NCBI RefSeq assembly: GCF_017896165.1
Contig: NZ_JAFCNB010000001.1
Span: 558,001-622,000, forward strand
Direction: 5' to 3'
DNA length: 64,000 bases
DNA from: Microbispora oryzae
GTDB lineage: Bacteria; Actinomycetota; Actinomycetes; Streptosporangiales; Streptosporangiaceae
Position 1 is the first letter of the stretch, and each line of letters starts with the position of its first letter. Positions 56,168 through 64,000 of this stretch are shown one piece after another. Made by a program: the position numbers and the translations under genes. The notes below the pieces were generated by a model. The model was not told the origin of the DNA. It saw nothing but the letters and a program-made list of their open reading frames with translations, and ran no database searches.

Positions 56168-56299
56168 TGGGTGCCCCCTGGGGGTGTCGTCTAGCCGGTC
56201 ACCGAAAAACTACGGGGTGCCACTGACATTTTCCCGGCTTCCCGCATCACGCATGGGCGAGAGCGACCGGCCTGCCGCACCCCTGCGGCGACGCGTCCC

Positions 56300-56321
56300 A
56301 CTATAGCCGAACGGCTGTTCG
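56300..56321 (-). promoter_or_regulatory. recA promoter with SOS (LexA) box
   Basis: CGAACGGCTGTTCG (56308-56321) matches the LexA consensus CGAAC-N4-GTTCG. On the minus strand it is followed at once by a -10-like TATAGT (56300-56305), so LexA would cover the -35/-10 spacer. The -35 is weak. Confidence 0.9.
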
Positions 56322-56353
56322 ATCACAGCGGAAACGCGCCGCCTCGCGGAGCG

Positions 56354-57439
56354 TCAGCCGAGCGCCTCGCGCAACCTCACCCGGGCGCCGGTGCGGAGCA
56401 CCGCCCCCTCGTAGACGCGGGCCCCGCCGAACAGGACCGCGACCGTCGCCACCAGCATCAGCGCGACGGCCAGGGCGACCTCCCCGAACGGCACGACACT
56501 GGCCGCGGAGCGGACCGGCATGACCATCGAGGAGAACGGCGGGATGAGGGACAGGATCCGGGCGACCGATCCGGCCGGCTCGATGGCCGCGAAGTAGGCC
56601 ACCAGGTAGGTGATCGTCATGAGCATGGTCATCGGCGACAGCACGCTGCCGACCTCCTCCTGACGGGAGACCAGCGAGCCGAAGGCCGCGGCCATCGCGG
56701 CGAAGAAGGCGTACCCGAGCACGAACCAGACGACCGTGCCCGCCACGATCCCGGCCATCCCCGGAGGGAGGTCCGGGGCGAGACCGGCCGGGACGGACGC
56801 GGCGAGCCCCACGCCTATGACGACCCCCAGGTTGATCAGCCCGAGCACGCCCAGCCCGATGATCTTCCCGCCCAGAAGCTGCCAGGGACGCAGGGACGTG
56901 AGGAGGATCTCGACGATCCGGCTGCCCTTCTCCTCGACCACGCCCATGGCGACGAACATCGCCGAGTAGATGTTCAGGAAGAAGAGCACCATGACCAGCA
57001 GCATGGCGATACCGGTGCGCACCTGCCGATACCGGGCGTCCGCCGCGAGCGACTCGACGGTGAGCGGGGTGATCGTCACGCCGCTCGCGCGCAGCCGGGC
57101 CTCGCGGTGGGCGTTCTCCAGCAGCAGGCCGAGCCGGGTGTCCAGCTGCCCCTCGGCCAGGACCTTCCGGTCGTCGACGAGCGCCGCGTCGACGTCCCCG
57201 CCGGTCACCGCCTTCCGCGCGGCCGCCTCGTCCGGATACTGATGGAACTTGACCTGGGCGACCGCAGCGGGAGCGGTCCCGACGACGCCCACGTCGTAGT
57301 CGTCGTGACCGTCGAAGAACTTCGGGACGAAGGGAAGGACGGCCACGATCACCACGGTGATCGCGAGGCTGACCAGGAACGACCCGGTCCTGACGCGGGT
57401 ACGGATCTCCCGCCGCGCCACCAGCCACATCGCGTTCAC
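56354..57439 (-). CDS. ABC transporter permease (NatB/ABC-2 type)
   Basis: Membrane component of an ABC-2 type exporter, 361 residues starting MNAMWLVARREIRTRVRTGS. It has an N-terminal cytoplasmic helix, helix 1 (FLVSLAITVVIVAVLPFVP), a large external domain (30-190) and five or six helices from about 195 (MLLVMVLFFLNIYSAMFVAM, ...). Such permeases export sodium or small molecules. It overlaps the ATPase gene by four bases. Its 3' end borders the recA promoter. Confidence 0.85.
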   Translation of the reverse strand: MNAMWLVARREIRTRVRTGSFLVSLAITVVIVAVLPFVPKFFDGHDDYDVGVVGTAPAAVAQVKFHQYPDEAAARKAVTGGDVDAALVDDRKVLAEGQLDTRLGLLLENAHREARLRASGVTITPLTVESLAADARYRQVRTGIAMLLVMVLFFLNIYSAMFVAMGVVEEKGSRIVEILLTSLRPWQLLGGKIIGLGVLGLINLGVVIGVGLAASVPAGLAPDLPPGMAGIVAGTVVWFVLGYAFFAAMAAAFGSLVSRQEEVGSVLSPMTMLMTITYLVAYFAAIEPAGSVARILSLIPPFSSMVMPVRSAASVVPFGEVALAVALMLVATVAVLFGGARVYEGAVLRTGARVRLREALG

Positions 57440-58314
57440 GCCACCGCCTCCCTGAAGATCTCCGTGAGCGTCGGGCGCTGCCAGCCGAAGTGCTCCACCC
57501 GGCCGGCCCGTACGGCGGCGTGGAGGATCTCCTGGTCGTCGCCGCCCTCGCTGAGCAGCACCTGGCGCTCGCCGTCCTGAGTGACCCGGCCCGGCAGGCC
57601 GTCGGCCCAGCCGGGCGGCGCGCCCCGGACGACCACCTTGAGCAGCCGGCGGCCCTCCCGCTCTCTCAGCTCCTCCACGGGGCCGGACGCGACCACGCGC
57701 CCGGCGGAGATTATCCCCACCGAGTCGCAGAGCCGTTCGACCAGATCGAGCTGGTGACTGGAGAAGATCACCGGCACGCCCGCGGCGGCGCGGTCCTTCA
57801 GCGCCTCGGCCAGCGCGTCGACGGCGAGGGGGTCGAGCCCGGAGAACGGCTCGTCGAGCACGAGGACGGCCGGATCGTGCACCAGCGCCACCGCGAGCTG
57901 GACCCGCTGCTGGTTTCCCAGGGACAGCGCCTGGACGGCCTCGTCACGCCGGTCGGCGAGGCCGAGCCGCTCCAGCAGGCCCGACGCCGCCGTCCTGGCC
58001 GCGGCCGGCGTGAGGCCGTGGAGCCTGCCGAAGTATTCCACCTGCTCGGCGGCCCGCATCTTCTGGTAGAGCCCGCGCTCCTCCGGCATGTAGCCGAACG
58101 CGCGGCGATCCTCGTACGTGACCGGGCGGCCGGACAGGCGCACCTCGCCCGAGTCGGCCCGCAGCACGCCCATGATGATGCGCATCGTGGTCGTCTTGCC
58201 GGCGCCGTTCGCCCCGACGAAGCCGAAAAGCTCGCCTGGCCGTACGGTGAAGCCGACGCCGTCGAGCGCGACGGTGTCGCCGTATCGTTTGCGCAGGTCG
58301 TCGATCTCAAGCAC
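57436..58314 (-). CDS. ABC transporter ATP-binding protein (NatA-like)
   Basis: ATPase partner of the ABC-2 permease. It has 292 residues from the GTG at 58314 (VLEIDDLRKRYGDTVAL), chosen because AGGGA precedes it at 7 bases; the frame to 58353 is not supported. Motifs are Walker A GANGAGKTT, signature LSLGNQQRVQLAVA and Walker B VLVLDEPFSGLDP, with a short C-terminal domain (VVRGAPPGWADGLPGRVTQD). It overlaps the upstream regulator gene by eight bases. Confidence 0.9.
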   Translation of the reverse strand: MLEIDDLRKRYGDTVALDGVGFTVRPGELFGFVGANGAGKTTTMRIIMGVLRADSGEVRLSGRPVTYEDRRAFGYMPEERGLYQKMRAAEQVEYFGRLHGLTPAAARTAASGLLERLGLADRRDEAVQALSLGNQQRVQLAVALVHDPAVLVLDEPFSGLDPLAVDALAEALKDRAAAGVPVIFSSHQLDLVERLCDSVGIISAGRVVASGPVEELREREGRRLLKVVVRGAPPGWADGLPGRVTQDGERQVLLSEGGDDQEILHAAVRAGRVEHFGWQRPTLTEIFREAVA

Positions 58315-58615
58315 GGGGGGTCCCTTCAGTGATCCGCCGGAGCACACCGACATAGGTGTCGAAGGCGGCCCGTCCGCGCTCGGTCAGGGAGAGCCAGGTG
58401 CGCCCTCGCTTTCCGACGAAGGTCTTGTCCACGCGGACGTATCCCGCCTCTTCGAGGGTGAGGATGTGTTTGCTGAGCAGGGAGTCGCTGACCTCGATGG
58501 CATCTCGCAGGAAGCGGAAGTCCGCCTTCTCCGAGGCCGCGAGCGCCGCCATGATCGACAGCCGGACGGGCGCGTGGATGAGGTCGTCCAGCTCGTGCCG
58601 CGGATGGGCGCTCAT
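58307..58615 (-). CDS. Winged-helix transcriptional regulator of the ABC exporter
   Basis: Small DNA-binding protein of 102 residues starting MSAHPRHELDDLIHAPVRLS. The helix-turn-helix and wing (SDSLLSKHILTLEEAGYVRV, FVGKRGRTWLSLTERGRAAF) match the ArsR/MarR-like winged-helix DUF that commonly sits beside NatAB exporters. It has no ligand domain of its own. It overlaps both neighbours: the membrane protein by four bases and the ATPase by eight. A candidate operator lies over the operon promoter at 59080-59108. Confidence 0.88.
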   Translation of the reverse strand: MSAHPRHELDDLIHAPVRLSIMAALAASEKADFRFLRDAIEVSDSLLSKHILTLEEAGYVRVDKTFVGKRGRTWLSLTERGRAAFDTYVGVLRRITEGTPRA

Positions 58616-59046
58616 CGCGTCCTCATCAGACGCCAGGCCGCGTAGAGCGGCGGCACCCCCGTGATCACGGCCAGCCCGACGATGAGGGCGGCCCAGCCGG
58701 TCGTCGGCCGCTCGGGCATCAGGAACGCGCCGGCCGCGAAGGTGACCAGGCTGGCGGCCACATAGGCGACCGTGATCTGCCGGTTGACCTTCATCAGGCG
58801 GTGGGAGTAGACGTCCTGACGCCACCAGTAGACGGACGTCGCGATCGTGAGGACGACCCACCCCCCGCCCGCGACGAGCGGCATGGGGCCGCTTCCGAGG
58901 AACATCGCCGGCCAGTAGACGACCGTGGCGAGCCCCAGGATCAGGAACATCCGGCCCGGCCCTCGGGACGCCTCACCGACCCGCCGGTCGACCCGTCCGA
59001 TCTCCCGTACCGCCTGGTCCGGCGACAGCCCGTCGTCTCCGCTCAT
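58612..59046 (-). CDS. Hypothetical four-helix membrane protein
   Basis: Protein of 144 residues starting MSGDDGLSPDQAVREIGRVD, with GGAGG ahead. A short cytoplasmic head is followed by about four membrane helices (MFLILGLATVVYWPAMFLG, PLVAGGGWVVLTIATSVYW, ITVAYVAASLVTFAAGAFL, AALIVGLAVITGVPPLYAA). It is the first gene of the exporter operon (membrane protein, regulator, ATPase, permease) and overlaps the regulator by four bases. The role is unknown; co-operon position suggests it supports the exporter or senses the membrane. Confidence 0.72.
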   Translation of the reverse strand: MSGDDGLSPDQAVREIGRVDRRVGEASRGPGRMFLILGLATVVYWPAMFLGSGPMPLVAGGGWVVLTIATSVYWWRQDVYSHRLMKVNRQITVAYVAASLVTFAAGAFLMPERPTTGWAALIVGLAVITGVPPLYAAWRLMRTR

Positions 59047-59072
59047 GGTTTTCCTCCGCTCATCCGTTCAAC

Positions 59073-59108
59073 ACGGTAACAACCACTCAACTGACGTTCA
59101 AGTGGTTG
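59073..59108 (-). promoter_or_regulatory. Promoter and inverted-repeat operator of the exporter operon
   Basis: On the minus strand TTGAAC (59096-59101) and TACCGT (59073-59078) are spaced by 17 bases. An inverted repeat, CAACCACT and AGTGGTTG with a 13-base spacer (59080-59108), overlaps the -35 and the spacer. This is where a repressor would act, most simply the operon's own winged-helix regulator. Confidence 0.65.
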
Positions 59109-59173
59109 CCCGGCATTCACTGAAGGCGGTTCTGGAGCGATTCTGGGGATATGAGCGGCGGTTCTGGGGCGGG

Positions 59174-59368
59174 TCAGCGGAGCCTGGGCTCGACCTCGAC
59201 CTCCTGGCACACGGCCTGCCAGACCTGCTTGGCCGACAGGCCCTCCGCGAGGGCCTGCTCCACCGTCCGCCCGCCGAGCCCGGCGAGGACGTAGTCCTTG
59301 GCCCACGACTCCGCGTACGCCTCCCCGAAGTGGCGGTACATCCGGTTCCAGAAGTCGGTGAGACGCAT
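59174..59368 (-). CDS. DUF3046 family protein
   Basis: Very small actinobacterial protein of 64 residues starting MRLTDFWNRMYRHFGEAYAE. The conserved opening and the SWAKDYVLAGLGGRTVEQAL segment identify DUF3046, whose function is unknown. It is commonly found near recA-recX, as here about 3 kb upstream. It has no membrane segment. Confidence 0.85.
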   Translation of the reverse strand: MRLTDFWNRMYRHFGEAYAESWAKDYVLAGLGGRTVEQALAEGLSAKQVWQAVCQEVEVEPRLR

Positions 59369-59465
59369 ACGTCAAGTATCGCCCGCCCCGGAGGCGTCCG
59401 GCCCCCCAACGCCGGTCACGCGGCTCGCCCGGGGGGCGGCGGCCCCGGCGCGAGCCCGGACGGCG

Positions 59466-59954
59466 TCACATCACGCGCGTGCCGTACATCTCTCCGAGCG
59501 GGTCGGCGAGCAGTTCCAGACGCGCTCCGTCCGGGTCCCTGAAGTAGAGGGAGCTCCCGCTCTCCTCCTGGTACGGCACGCCCGCGGCGTCGAGCTTGCC
59601 GCGCAGCCGTTCCCAGGTCGGCCGGTCGACCGAGATGGCGATGTGGTGCAGCCCGCCGAGCACCTCCTGGTAGGGCCCGAGGTCGAGGCCGGGCAGGTCG
59701 AAGAACGCCAGCAGGTTGCCGTTGCCGATGTCGAAGAAGAAGTGGTTGGAGCCCTGGTAGTCGCGGTTCTCGAAGATCTCGGTGAGCGGGAACTCGAGGA
59801 GTTCGTGATAGAAGCGGATCGTCCGCCCGACGTCCGACGAGATCAGTGCGAAGTGATGCAGGCCCCGCGCGCTGCTCGCGGCACGATCTTCGCTGAGGTA
59901 GCGCTCGCGGATGCGCGCGCGCTCGGCCTCGATGCCCGCGTAATCGATGTCCAT
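59466..59954 (-). CDS. VOC-family protein (glyoxalase/dioxygenase fold)
   Basis: Vicinal-oxygen-chelate fold protein of 162 residues from the ATG at 59954 (MDIDYAGIEAERARIRERYL); two further in-frame Met are just upstream. The N-terminal 30 residues are an extra helix. The metal-binding fold has ARGLHHFALISSDVGRTIRF, GGLHHIAISVDRPTWERLRG and a final GARLELLADPLGEM, with His/Glu ligands. The substrate is unknown. It is divergent from lhr, with 121 bases between the starts. Confidence 0.85.
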   Translation of the reverse strand: MDIDYAGIEAERARIRERYLSEDRAASSARGLHHFALISSDVGRTIRFYHELLEFPLTEIFENRDYQGSNHFFFDIGNGNLLAFFDLPGLDLGPYQEVLGGLHHIAISVDRPTWERLRGKLDAAGVPYQEESGSSLYFRDPDGARLELLADPLGEMYGTRVM

Positions 59955-60075
59955 ACGTCGCATTGTCGTATTCGAGCGGGATCCGGACCAGGACGCCCCC
60001 GCCGTACCGGCGGATCGCGCCCGCACCACACGGGGAGTGGCGTTTTCTGTCGGTGGCCGGATGCATGATGGGCGA

Positions 60076-63000
60076 GTGAGCGCGCTCGACGACTTCAGCA
60101 CGGTGACGCGGCAGTGGTTCACCGGCGCCTTCGCCGCGCCCACCGCCGCCCAGGAGGGCGCCTGGTCGTCCATCGCCCGCGGGGACAACACGCTGGTCGT
60201 GGCGCCCACCGGGTCCGGAAAGACGCTGGCCGCGTTCCTCTGGGCGATCGACCGCCTGGCGGTCGAGCACGCCGAGGGGGCCGAGCAGCCGGCCCGGCCG
60301 CCCGCCGACGGCCCCGCGGGCGGGCGACCCGGCCGGCCGGCCGGGCGGAGCGGCGGCGCGGAGCCCGGGCGGCTGTGCCGGGTGGTGTACGTCTCGCCGC
60401 TCAAGGCGCTCGCCGTCGACGTGGAGCGCAACCTCCGGGCCCCCCTGACGGGCATCCGGCAGACGGCTCTGCGGTTAGGGCTCCCCGCGCCGGAGATCTC
60501 CGTGGCCATCCGGTCGGGAGACACCGCCGCGGACGAGCGCCGCCGCTTCGCGGCCCGGCCCTCGGACATCCTCATCACGACGCCCGAGTCGCTGTTCCTG
60601 ATCCTCACCTCGCAGGCCCGCGAGGCGCTGCGCGGCGTCGAGACGGTGATCGTCGACGAGGTCCACGCCGTCGCGGCCACGAAGCGGGGCGCCCACCTCG
60701 CGCTGACCCTGGAGCGGCTCGACGCCCTGCTGCCCCGGCCTGCGCAGCGGATCGGGCTGTCCGCGACGGTACGTCCGGTGACCGAGGTGGCGGCCTTCCT
60801 CGGCGGCGCACGCCCGGCCACGGTGGTGCAGCCGCCCTCGGAGAAGGTCATCGAGGTCGACGTGGTCGTCCCCGTCGAGGACATGACGGAGCTCGCCCCG
60901 CCGCCGCCCGGCTCGGACGGCGAGCCGTCCGAGCACCGGCGGAGCATCTGGCCCCACGTCGAGCAGCACCTGCTCGATCTGATCGAGGCACACCGGTCCA
61001 CCATCGTCTTCGCGAACTCCAGGCGGCTGTCGGAGCGGCTGTGCACCCGGCTCAACGAGCTCGCCTGGGAGCGGCGTGCCGCCGCGGAGCGACCGCCGGA
61101 GGGCGACCCGGAGCACTGGTCGGCCGCATTCGGCGAGCTCCATGAGCAGTGGTCCGCCGGGCGCGGCCCGGACACCCCGGACGGCCCGGGCGGCCTGGTC
61201 GGGCCTCCCGCGATGCCGGCGGAGCTGATGGCCCAGGCGGGGGCGTCGGCGGGGGTCGTCCCCGAGGTGGTCCGGGCACACCACGGATCGGTGTCGAAGG
61301 AGGAGCGCGCCCAGATCGAGGAGGCGCTGAAATCCGGCCGCCTGCCCGCCGTCGTGGCGACCTCCAGCCTGGAGCTCGGCATCGACATGGGCTCGGTCGA
61401 CCTGGTCGCCTGCGTCGAGGCGCCGCCCAGTGTGGCGAGCGGGCTGCAGCGCATCGGCCGGGCGGGACACCAGGTGGGGGCCGTCTCCCGAGGGGTCATC
61501 TTCCCCAAGTATCGGGGCGACCTGGTCCAGACGGCGGTGGTGGCCGAACGCATGCGCGACGGGCGGATCGAGGAGCTCCGTTATCCCCGCAACCCGCTCG
61601 ACGTGCTGGCTCAGCAGATCGTCGCGATGACGGCGCTGGACGAGTGGACCGTCGACGAGCTGGAGGCCGTGGTCCGCCGTGCCGCGCCCTACGCCACGCT
61701 GCCCCGCGGCGCCCTTGAGGCGACCCTCGACATGCTGGCCGGGCGCTATCCCAGTGAGGAGTTCGCCGAGCTCCGGCCGCGGATCGTCTGGGACCGCGTG
61801 ACCGGGACGCTGCGGGGCCGCCCGGGCGCCCAGCGGCTCGCGGTGACCAACGGCGGGACGATTCCCGATCGCGGCCTGTTCGGCGTCTTCCTCGTGGGTG
61901 AGAAGTCCTCCCGGGTGGGCGAACTGGACGAGGAGATGGTCTACGAGTCCCGCGTGGGCGACGTCTTCGTGCTGGGGGCCACCTCCTGGCGCATCGAGGA
62001 CATCACGGCCGACCGGGTGCTCGTGTCCCCCGCGGCCGGTCAGCCCGGCAAGCTCCCGTTCTGGCACGGCGACAGCCCGGGACGGCCCGCCGAGCTCGGC
62101 CGGGCCATCGGCGCATTCCTGCGGGAGCTGTCCGCCACACGTGGCCGCCCGGTCGCGAATACGGGGGCGAATACGGCGGCGGACACGGCGCACGGACGGG
62201 TGCGGGCGGCCGGGCTCGACGACTTCGCCGCGGCCAATCTGCTCTCCTACCTCGACGAGCAGCGGGAGGCGACCGGATACGTCCCGGACGACCGGACGCT
62301 GGTCGTGGAGCGTTTCCACGACGAGCTGGGCGACTGGCGGGTGGTGATCCACTCCCCGTACGGCGCGCGGGTCCACGCCCCCTGGGCGCTCGCGCTCGGG
62401 CGCCGGCTGCGCGAGCGGTACGGCGTCAACGTGCAGGCGATCCACTCCGACGACGGGATCGTGCTGCGCGTGCCCGACACCCTCGACGAGGCGCCGACCG
62501 ACCTGGCCGCGTTCGACGCCGAGGAGATCGAGCAGATCGTGACCGAGGAGCTGGGCGGGTCGGCCCTGTTCGCGGCCCGGTTCCGGGAGTGCGCCGGCCG
62601 CGCCCTGCTGCTGCCGCGCCGCACCCCCGGCAGGCGGACGCCGCTGTGGCAGCAGCGCCGGCGCGCGGCCCACCTGCTGGGCGTCGCCAGCCGGTACGCC
62701 GGGTTCCCGATCGTGCTGGAGACCATGCGCGAGTGTCTGCAGGACGTGTTCGACCTGCCGGGACTGCTCGGGCTGATGCGCGACATCGCGGCCCGGCGGG
62801 TGCGGGTGGTCGAGGTGGAGACCGCCCAGCCGTCCCCGTTCGCGGCGTCGCTGCTGTTCAGCTACATCGGCGCGTTCATGTACGAGGGCGACGCCCCGCT
62901 GGCCGAGCGCCGGGCCCAGGCCCTGGCCCTCGACACCGCGCTCCTCGCCGAGCTGCTCGGCCAGGCCGACCTGCGCGAGCTGCTCGACCCCGACGTGACG

Positions 63001-64000
63001 GCGGAGGCCGAGCGGGAGCTGGCCCGGCTGGACCGGCCCCTGCGTGACGTGGAGGACCTGGCGGATCTGCTGCGGTCTCACGGCCCGCTGCTGCCCGAGG
63101 ACGTGTCCGTGCGCGAGGGCGACCCCGCCTGGCTGGTCGCGCTGGAAAGCGCCCGCCGGGCGATCCGGGTCAGGATCGGGGGCGCCGAGCAGTGGGCGGC
63201 CGTCGAGGACGCCTGGCGGCTGCGCGACGCCCTCGGAACCCCGCTGCCCGTGGGCGTGCCCCACGAGTTCCTGGAGCCTCCCCCGCAGAGCGGCTCCGGC
63301 CGGCACGCCCCCGCTCCCGATCCGCTCGGCGACCTGGTGGCTCGGCACGCCCGCACGCGGGGCCCGTTCACCGCCGAGACCGCCGCCGCCCGCTACGGCC
63401 TGGGCGTCGCCGTGGCCGAGGGGGCGCTGCGACGCCTCGCGGCGGCGGGCCGGGTGGTCTCCGGCGAGTTCCGTCCGGGCGGCCGGGGGGAGGAGTGGTG
63501 CGACGCCGGGGTGCTGCGGCTGCTGCGGCGCAGGTCGCTGGCCCGGCTCCGCAAGGAGGTGGAGCCGGTGCCGCCCGAGGCGCTCGCCGCGTTCCTCCCG
63601 GCGTGGCATGGCGTCGCTCCCACCATCACAACCACCGGCACAACCACCGGCACAACCACCGGCACAACCGGCAGCCCGACCGGCGGCCCGACCGGCGGCA
63701 CGGGCACCCCGTGGCAGACCGGCACCGGCCTGTCCGGCACCGGACTCTCGGGCACCGGGCGGGACGACGCCGGACCGGGAGCGCGGCCGCGATCCGCCCT
63801 CGCGTCGGGCGCCCGGTCGATGGACGCGCTGATCAGCGCGATCGAGCGGCTCCAGGGCTCCGCCGTGCCCGCCTCGGCGCTGGAGTCACTGGTCCTGCCG
63901 GGCCGGGTGCCCGGCTACTCCCCCGCCCTGCTCGACGAGCTCACCTCCTCGGGGGAGGTGCTCTGGGTGGGACAGGGCTCGCTGCCCGGCGGGGACGGCT
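60076..64000 (+). CDS. lhr: Large Lhr-type ATP-dependent helicase (3' end cut by window)
   Basis: Superfamily-2 DNA/RNA helicase of the Lhr family, used in DNA repair. It starts at GTG 60076 (VSALDDFSTVTRQWFTGAFA), and about 1,308 of an expected 1,500 residues are visible. Motifs are Walker A APTGSGKT, DEVH in place of DEAH, SAT (motif III) and QRIGRAGH (motif VI). The Lhr core continues past residue 700. A Gly/Arg-rich insert lies at about 75-100, and a repeated TTTG insert follows about residue 1180 (TITTTGTTTGTTTGTTGS). The 3' part lies beyond base 64,000. Confidence 0.94.
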   Translation, partial: MSALDDFSTVTRQWFTGAFAAPTAAQEGAWSSIARGDNTLVVAPTGSGKTLAAFLWAIDRLAVEHAEGAEQPARPPADGPAGGRPGRPAGRSGGAEPGRLCRVVYVSPLKALAVDVERNLRAPLTGIRQTALRLGLPAPEISVAIRSGDTAADERRRFAARPSDILITTPESLFLILTSQAREALRGVETVIVDEVHAVAATKRGAHLALTLERLDALLPRPAQRIGLSATVRPVTEVAAFLGGARPATVVQPPSEKVIEVDVVVPVEDMTELAPPPPGSDGEPSEHRRSIWPHVEQHLLDLIEAHRSTIVFANSRRLSERLCTRLNELAWERRAAAERPPEGDPEHWSAAFGELHEQWSAGRGPDTPDGPGGLVGPPAMPAELMAQAGASAGVVPEVVRAHHGSVSKEERAQIEEALKSGRLPAVVATSSLELGIDMGSVDLVACVEAPPSVASGLQRIGRAGHQVGAVSRGVIFPKYRGDLVQTAVVAERMRDGRIEELRYPRNPLDVLAQQIVAMTALDEWTVDELEAVVRRAAPYATLPRGALEATLDMLAGRYPSEEFAELRPRIVWDRVTGTLRGRPGAQRLAVTNGGTIPDRGLFGVFLVGEKSSRVGELDEEMVYESRVGDVFVLGATSWRIEDITADRVLVSPAAGQPGKLPFWHGDSPGRPAELGRAIGAFLRELSATRGRPVANTGANTAADTAHGRVRAAGLDDFAAANLLSYLDEQREATGYVPDDRTLVVERFHDELGDWRVVIHSPYGARVHAPWALALGRRLRERYGVNVQAIHSDDGIVLRVPDTLDEAPTDLAAFDAEEIEQIVTEELGGSALFAARFRECAGRALLLPRRTPGRRTPLWQQRRRAAHLLGVASRYAGFPIVLETMRECLQDVFDLPGLLGLMRDIAARRVRVVEVETAQPSPFAASLLFSYIGAFMYEGDAPLAERRAQALALDTALLAELLGQADLRELLDPDVTAEAERELARLDRPLRDVEDLADLLRSHGPLLPEDVSVREGDPAWLVALESARRAIRVRIGGAEQWAAVEDAWRLRDALGTPLPVGVPHEFLEPPPQSGSGRHAPAPDPLGDLVARHARTRGPFTAETAAARYGLGVAVAEGALRRLAAAGRVVSGEFRPGGRGEEWCDAGVLRLLRRRSLARLRKEVEPVPPEALAAFLPAWHGVAPTITTTGTTTGTTTGTTGSPTGGPTGGTGTPWQTGTGLSGTGLSGTGRDDAGPGARPRSALASGARSMDALISAIERLQGSAVPASALESLVLPGRVPGYSPALLDELTSSGEVLWVGQGSLPGGDG
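63628..63672 (+). repeat. In-frame 12-base tandem repeat in lhr
   Basis: Three units of ACAACCACCGGC plus a partial fourth encode TTTG repeats in a Thr/Gly-rich linker of the helicase C-terminal part. Confidence 0.88.

Noticed and set aside
60475..63609. A 1,044-codon frame on the minus strand
   Set aside because: It is the antisense shadow of the lhr helicase, whose plus-strand frame has all helicase motifs. GC-rich third positions make such long shadows common.

Overview
The window is high-GC chromosomal DNA from an actinomycete. The evidence is the CIRCE-controlled hrcA-dnaJ pair, comEA-comEC followed by holA and rpsT, recA-recX-rny, small DUF3046 and DUF3097 proteins, frequent GTG starts and many 1- or 4-base stop/start overlaps. 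A filamentous member of the Streptosporangiales would fit, but that rank is inference. Almost all of it is housekeeping sequence. I see no prophage, insertion sequence, CRISPR array, rRNA, tRNA or biosynthetic gene cluster.

Layout. 1-5.6 kb: phoH (cut by the window edge), a HIT protein, a divergent ECF sigma factor with a membrane partner, rsmE, dnaJ and hrcA behind a perfect CIRCE element. 5.7-17.6 kb: a repeat-rich membrane protein, DUF3097, hemW, a MOSC protein, lepA, a GH18-like exported protein, rpsT, holA, comEC and comEA. 17.8-25.3 kb: a 13E12-type DUF222/HNH gene with a frameshifted tail and an SOS-like box, degV, an orphan hutI, hflX and a DUF4097 lipoprotein. 25.4-32.4 kb: a glycolate/glyoxylate operon (malate synthase, glcD, glcE, glcF, IclR regulator) and DUF2277. 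32.4-38.4 kb: a DUF1524/HNH lipoprotein and a glycine-betaine-type ABC importer with two tandem binding proteins and a fused double permease. 39-48 kb: a 760-residue TPR-like protein, dapF, miaA, ogt, RNase Z, a cupin, a PIN-toxin remnant, a Pro/Ala-rich envelope protein and miaB. 48.2-52.3 kb: gluABCD plus a divergent second binding protein. 52.4-59.4 kb: rny, recX, recA (SOS box), a NatAB-like exporter with its regulator and membrane partner behind a promoter-embedded inverted repeat, and DUF3046. 59.5-64 kb: a VOC protein and a large Lhr-type helicase cut by the window end.

How genes work together: GlcDEF oxidises glycolate to glyoxylate, malate synthase condenses it with acetyl-CoA, and the IclR protein is the likely local regulator. 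ComEA and ComEC form a DNA-uptake path. RecA and RecX form the recombination core, with an SOS box at recA and a degenerate one at the HNH gene. MiaA and MiaB modify tRNA in successive steps.

The most unusual property is a very high density of short tandem repeats. Inside genes their periods are nearly always multiples of three (12, 15, 18 bases). Outside genes other periods occur (8, 10, 11, 13, 14, about 19, 20). In at least seven, probably eight, genes the repeat unit starts with, ends with or contains the stop codon of the gene just before it, so the stop is copied several times in a row. I treat this stop-codon-anchored repeat class as the main novel observation.
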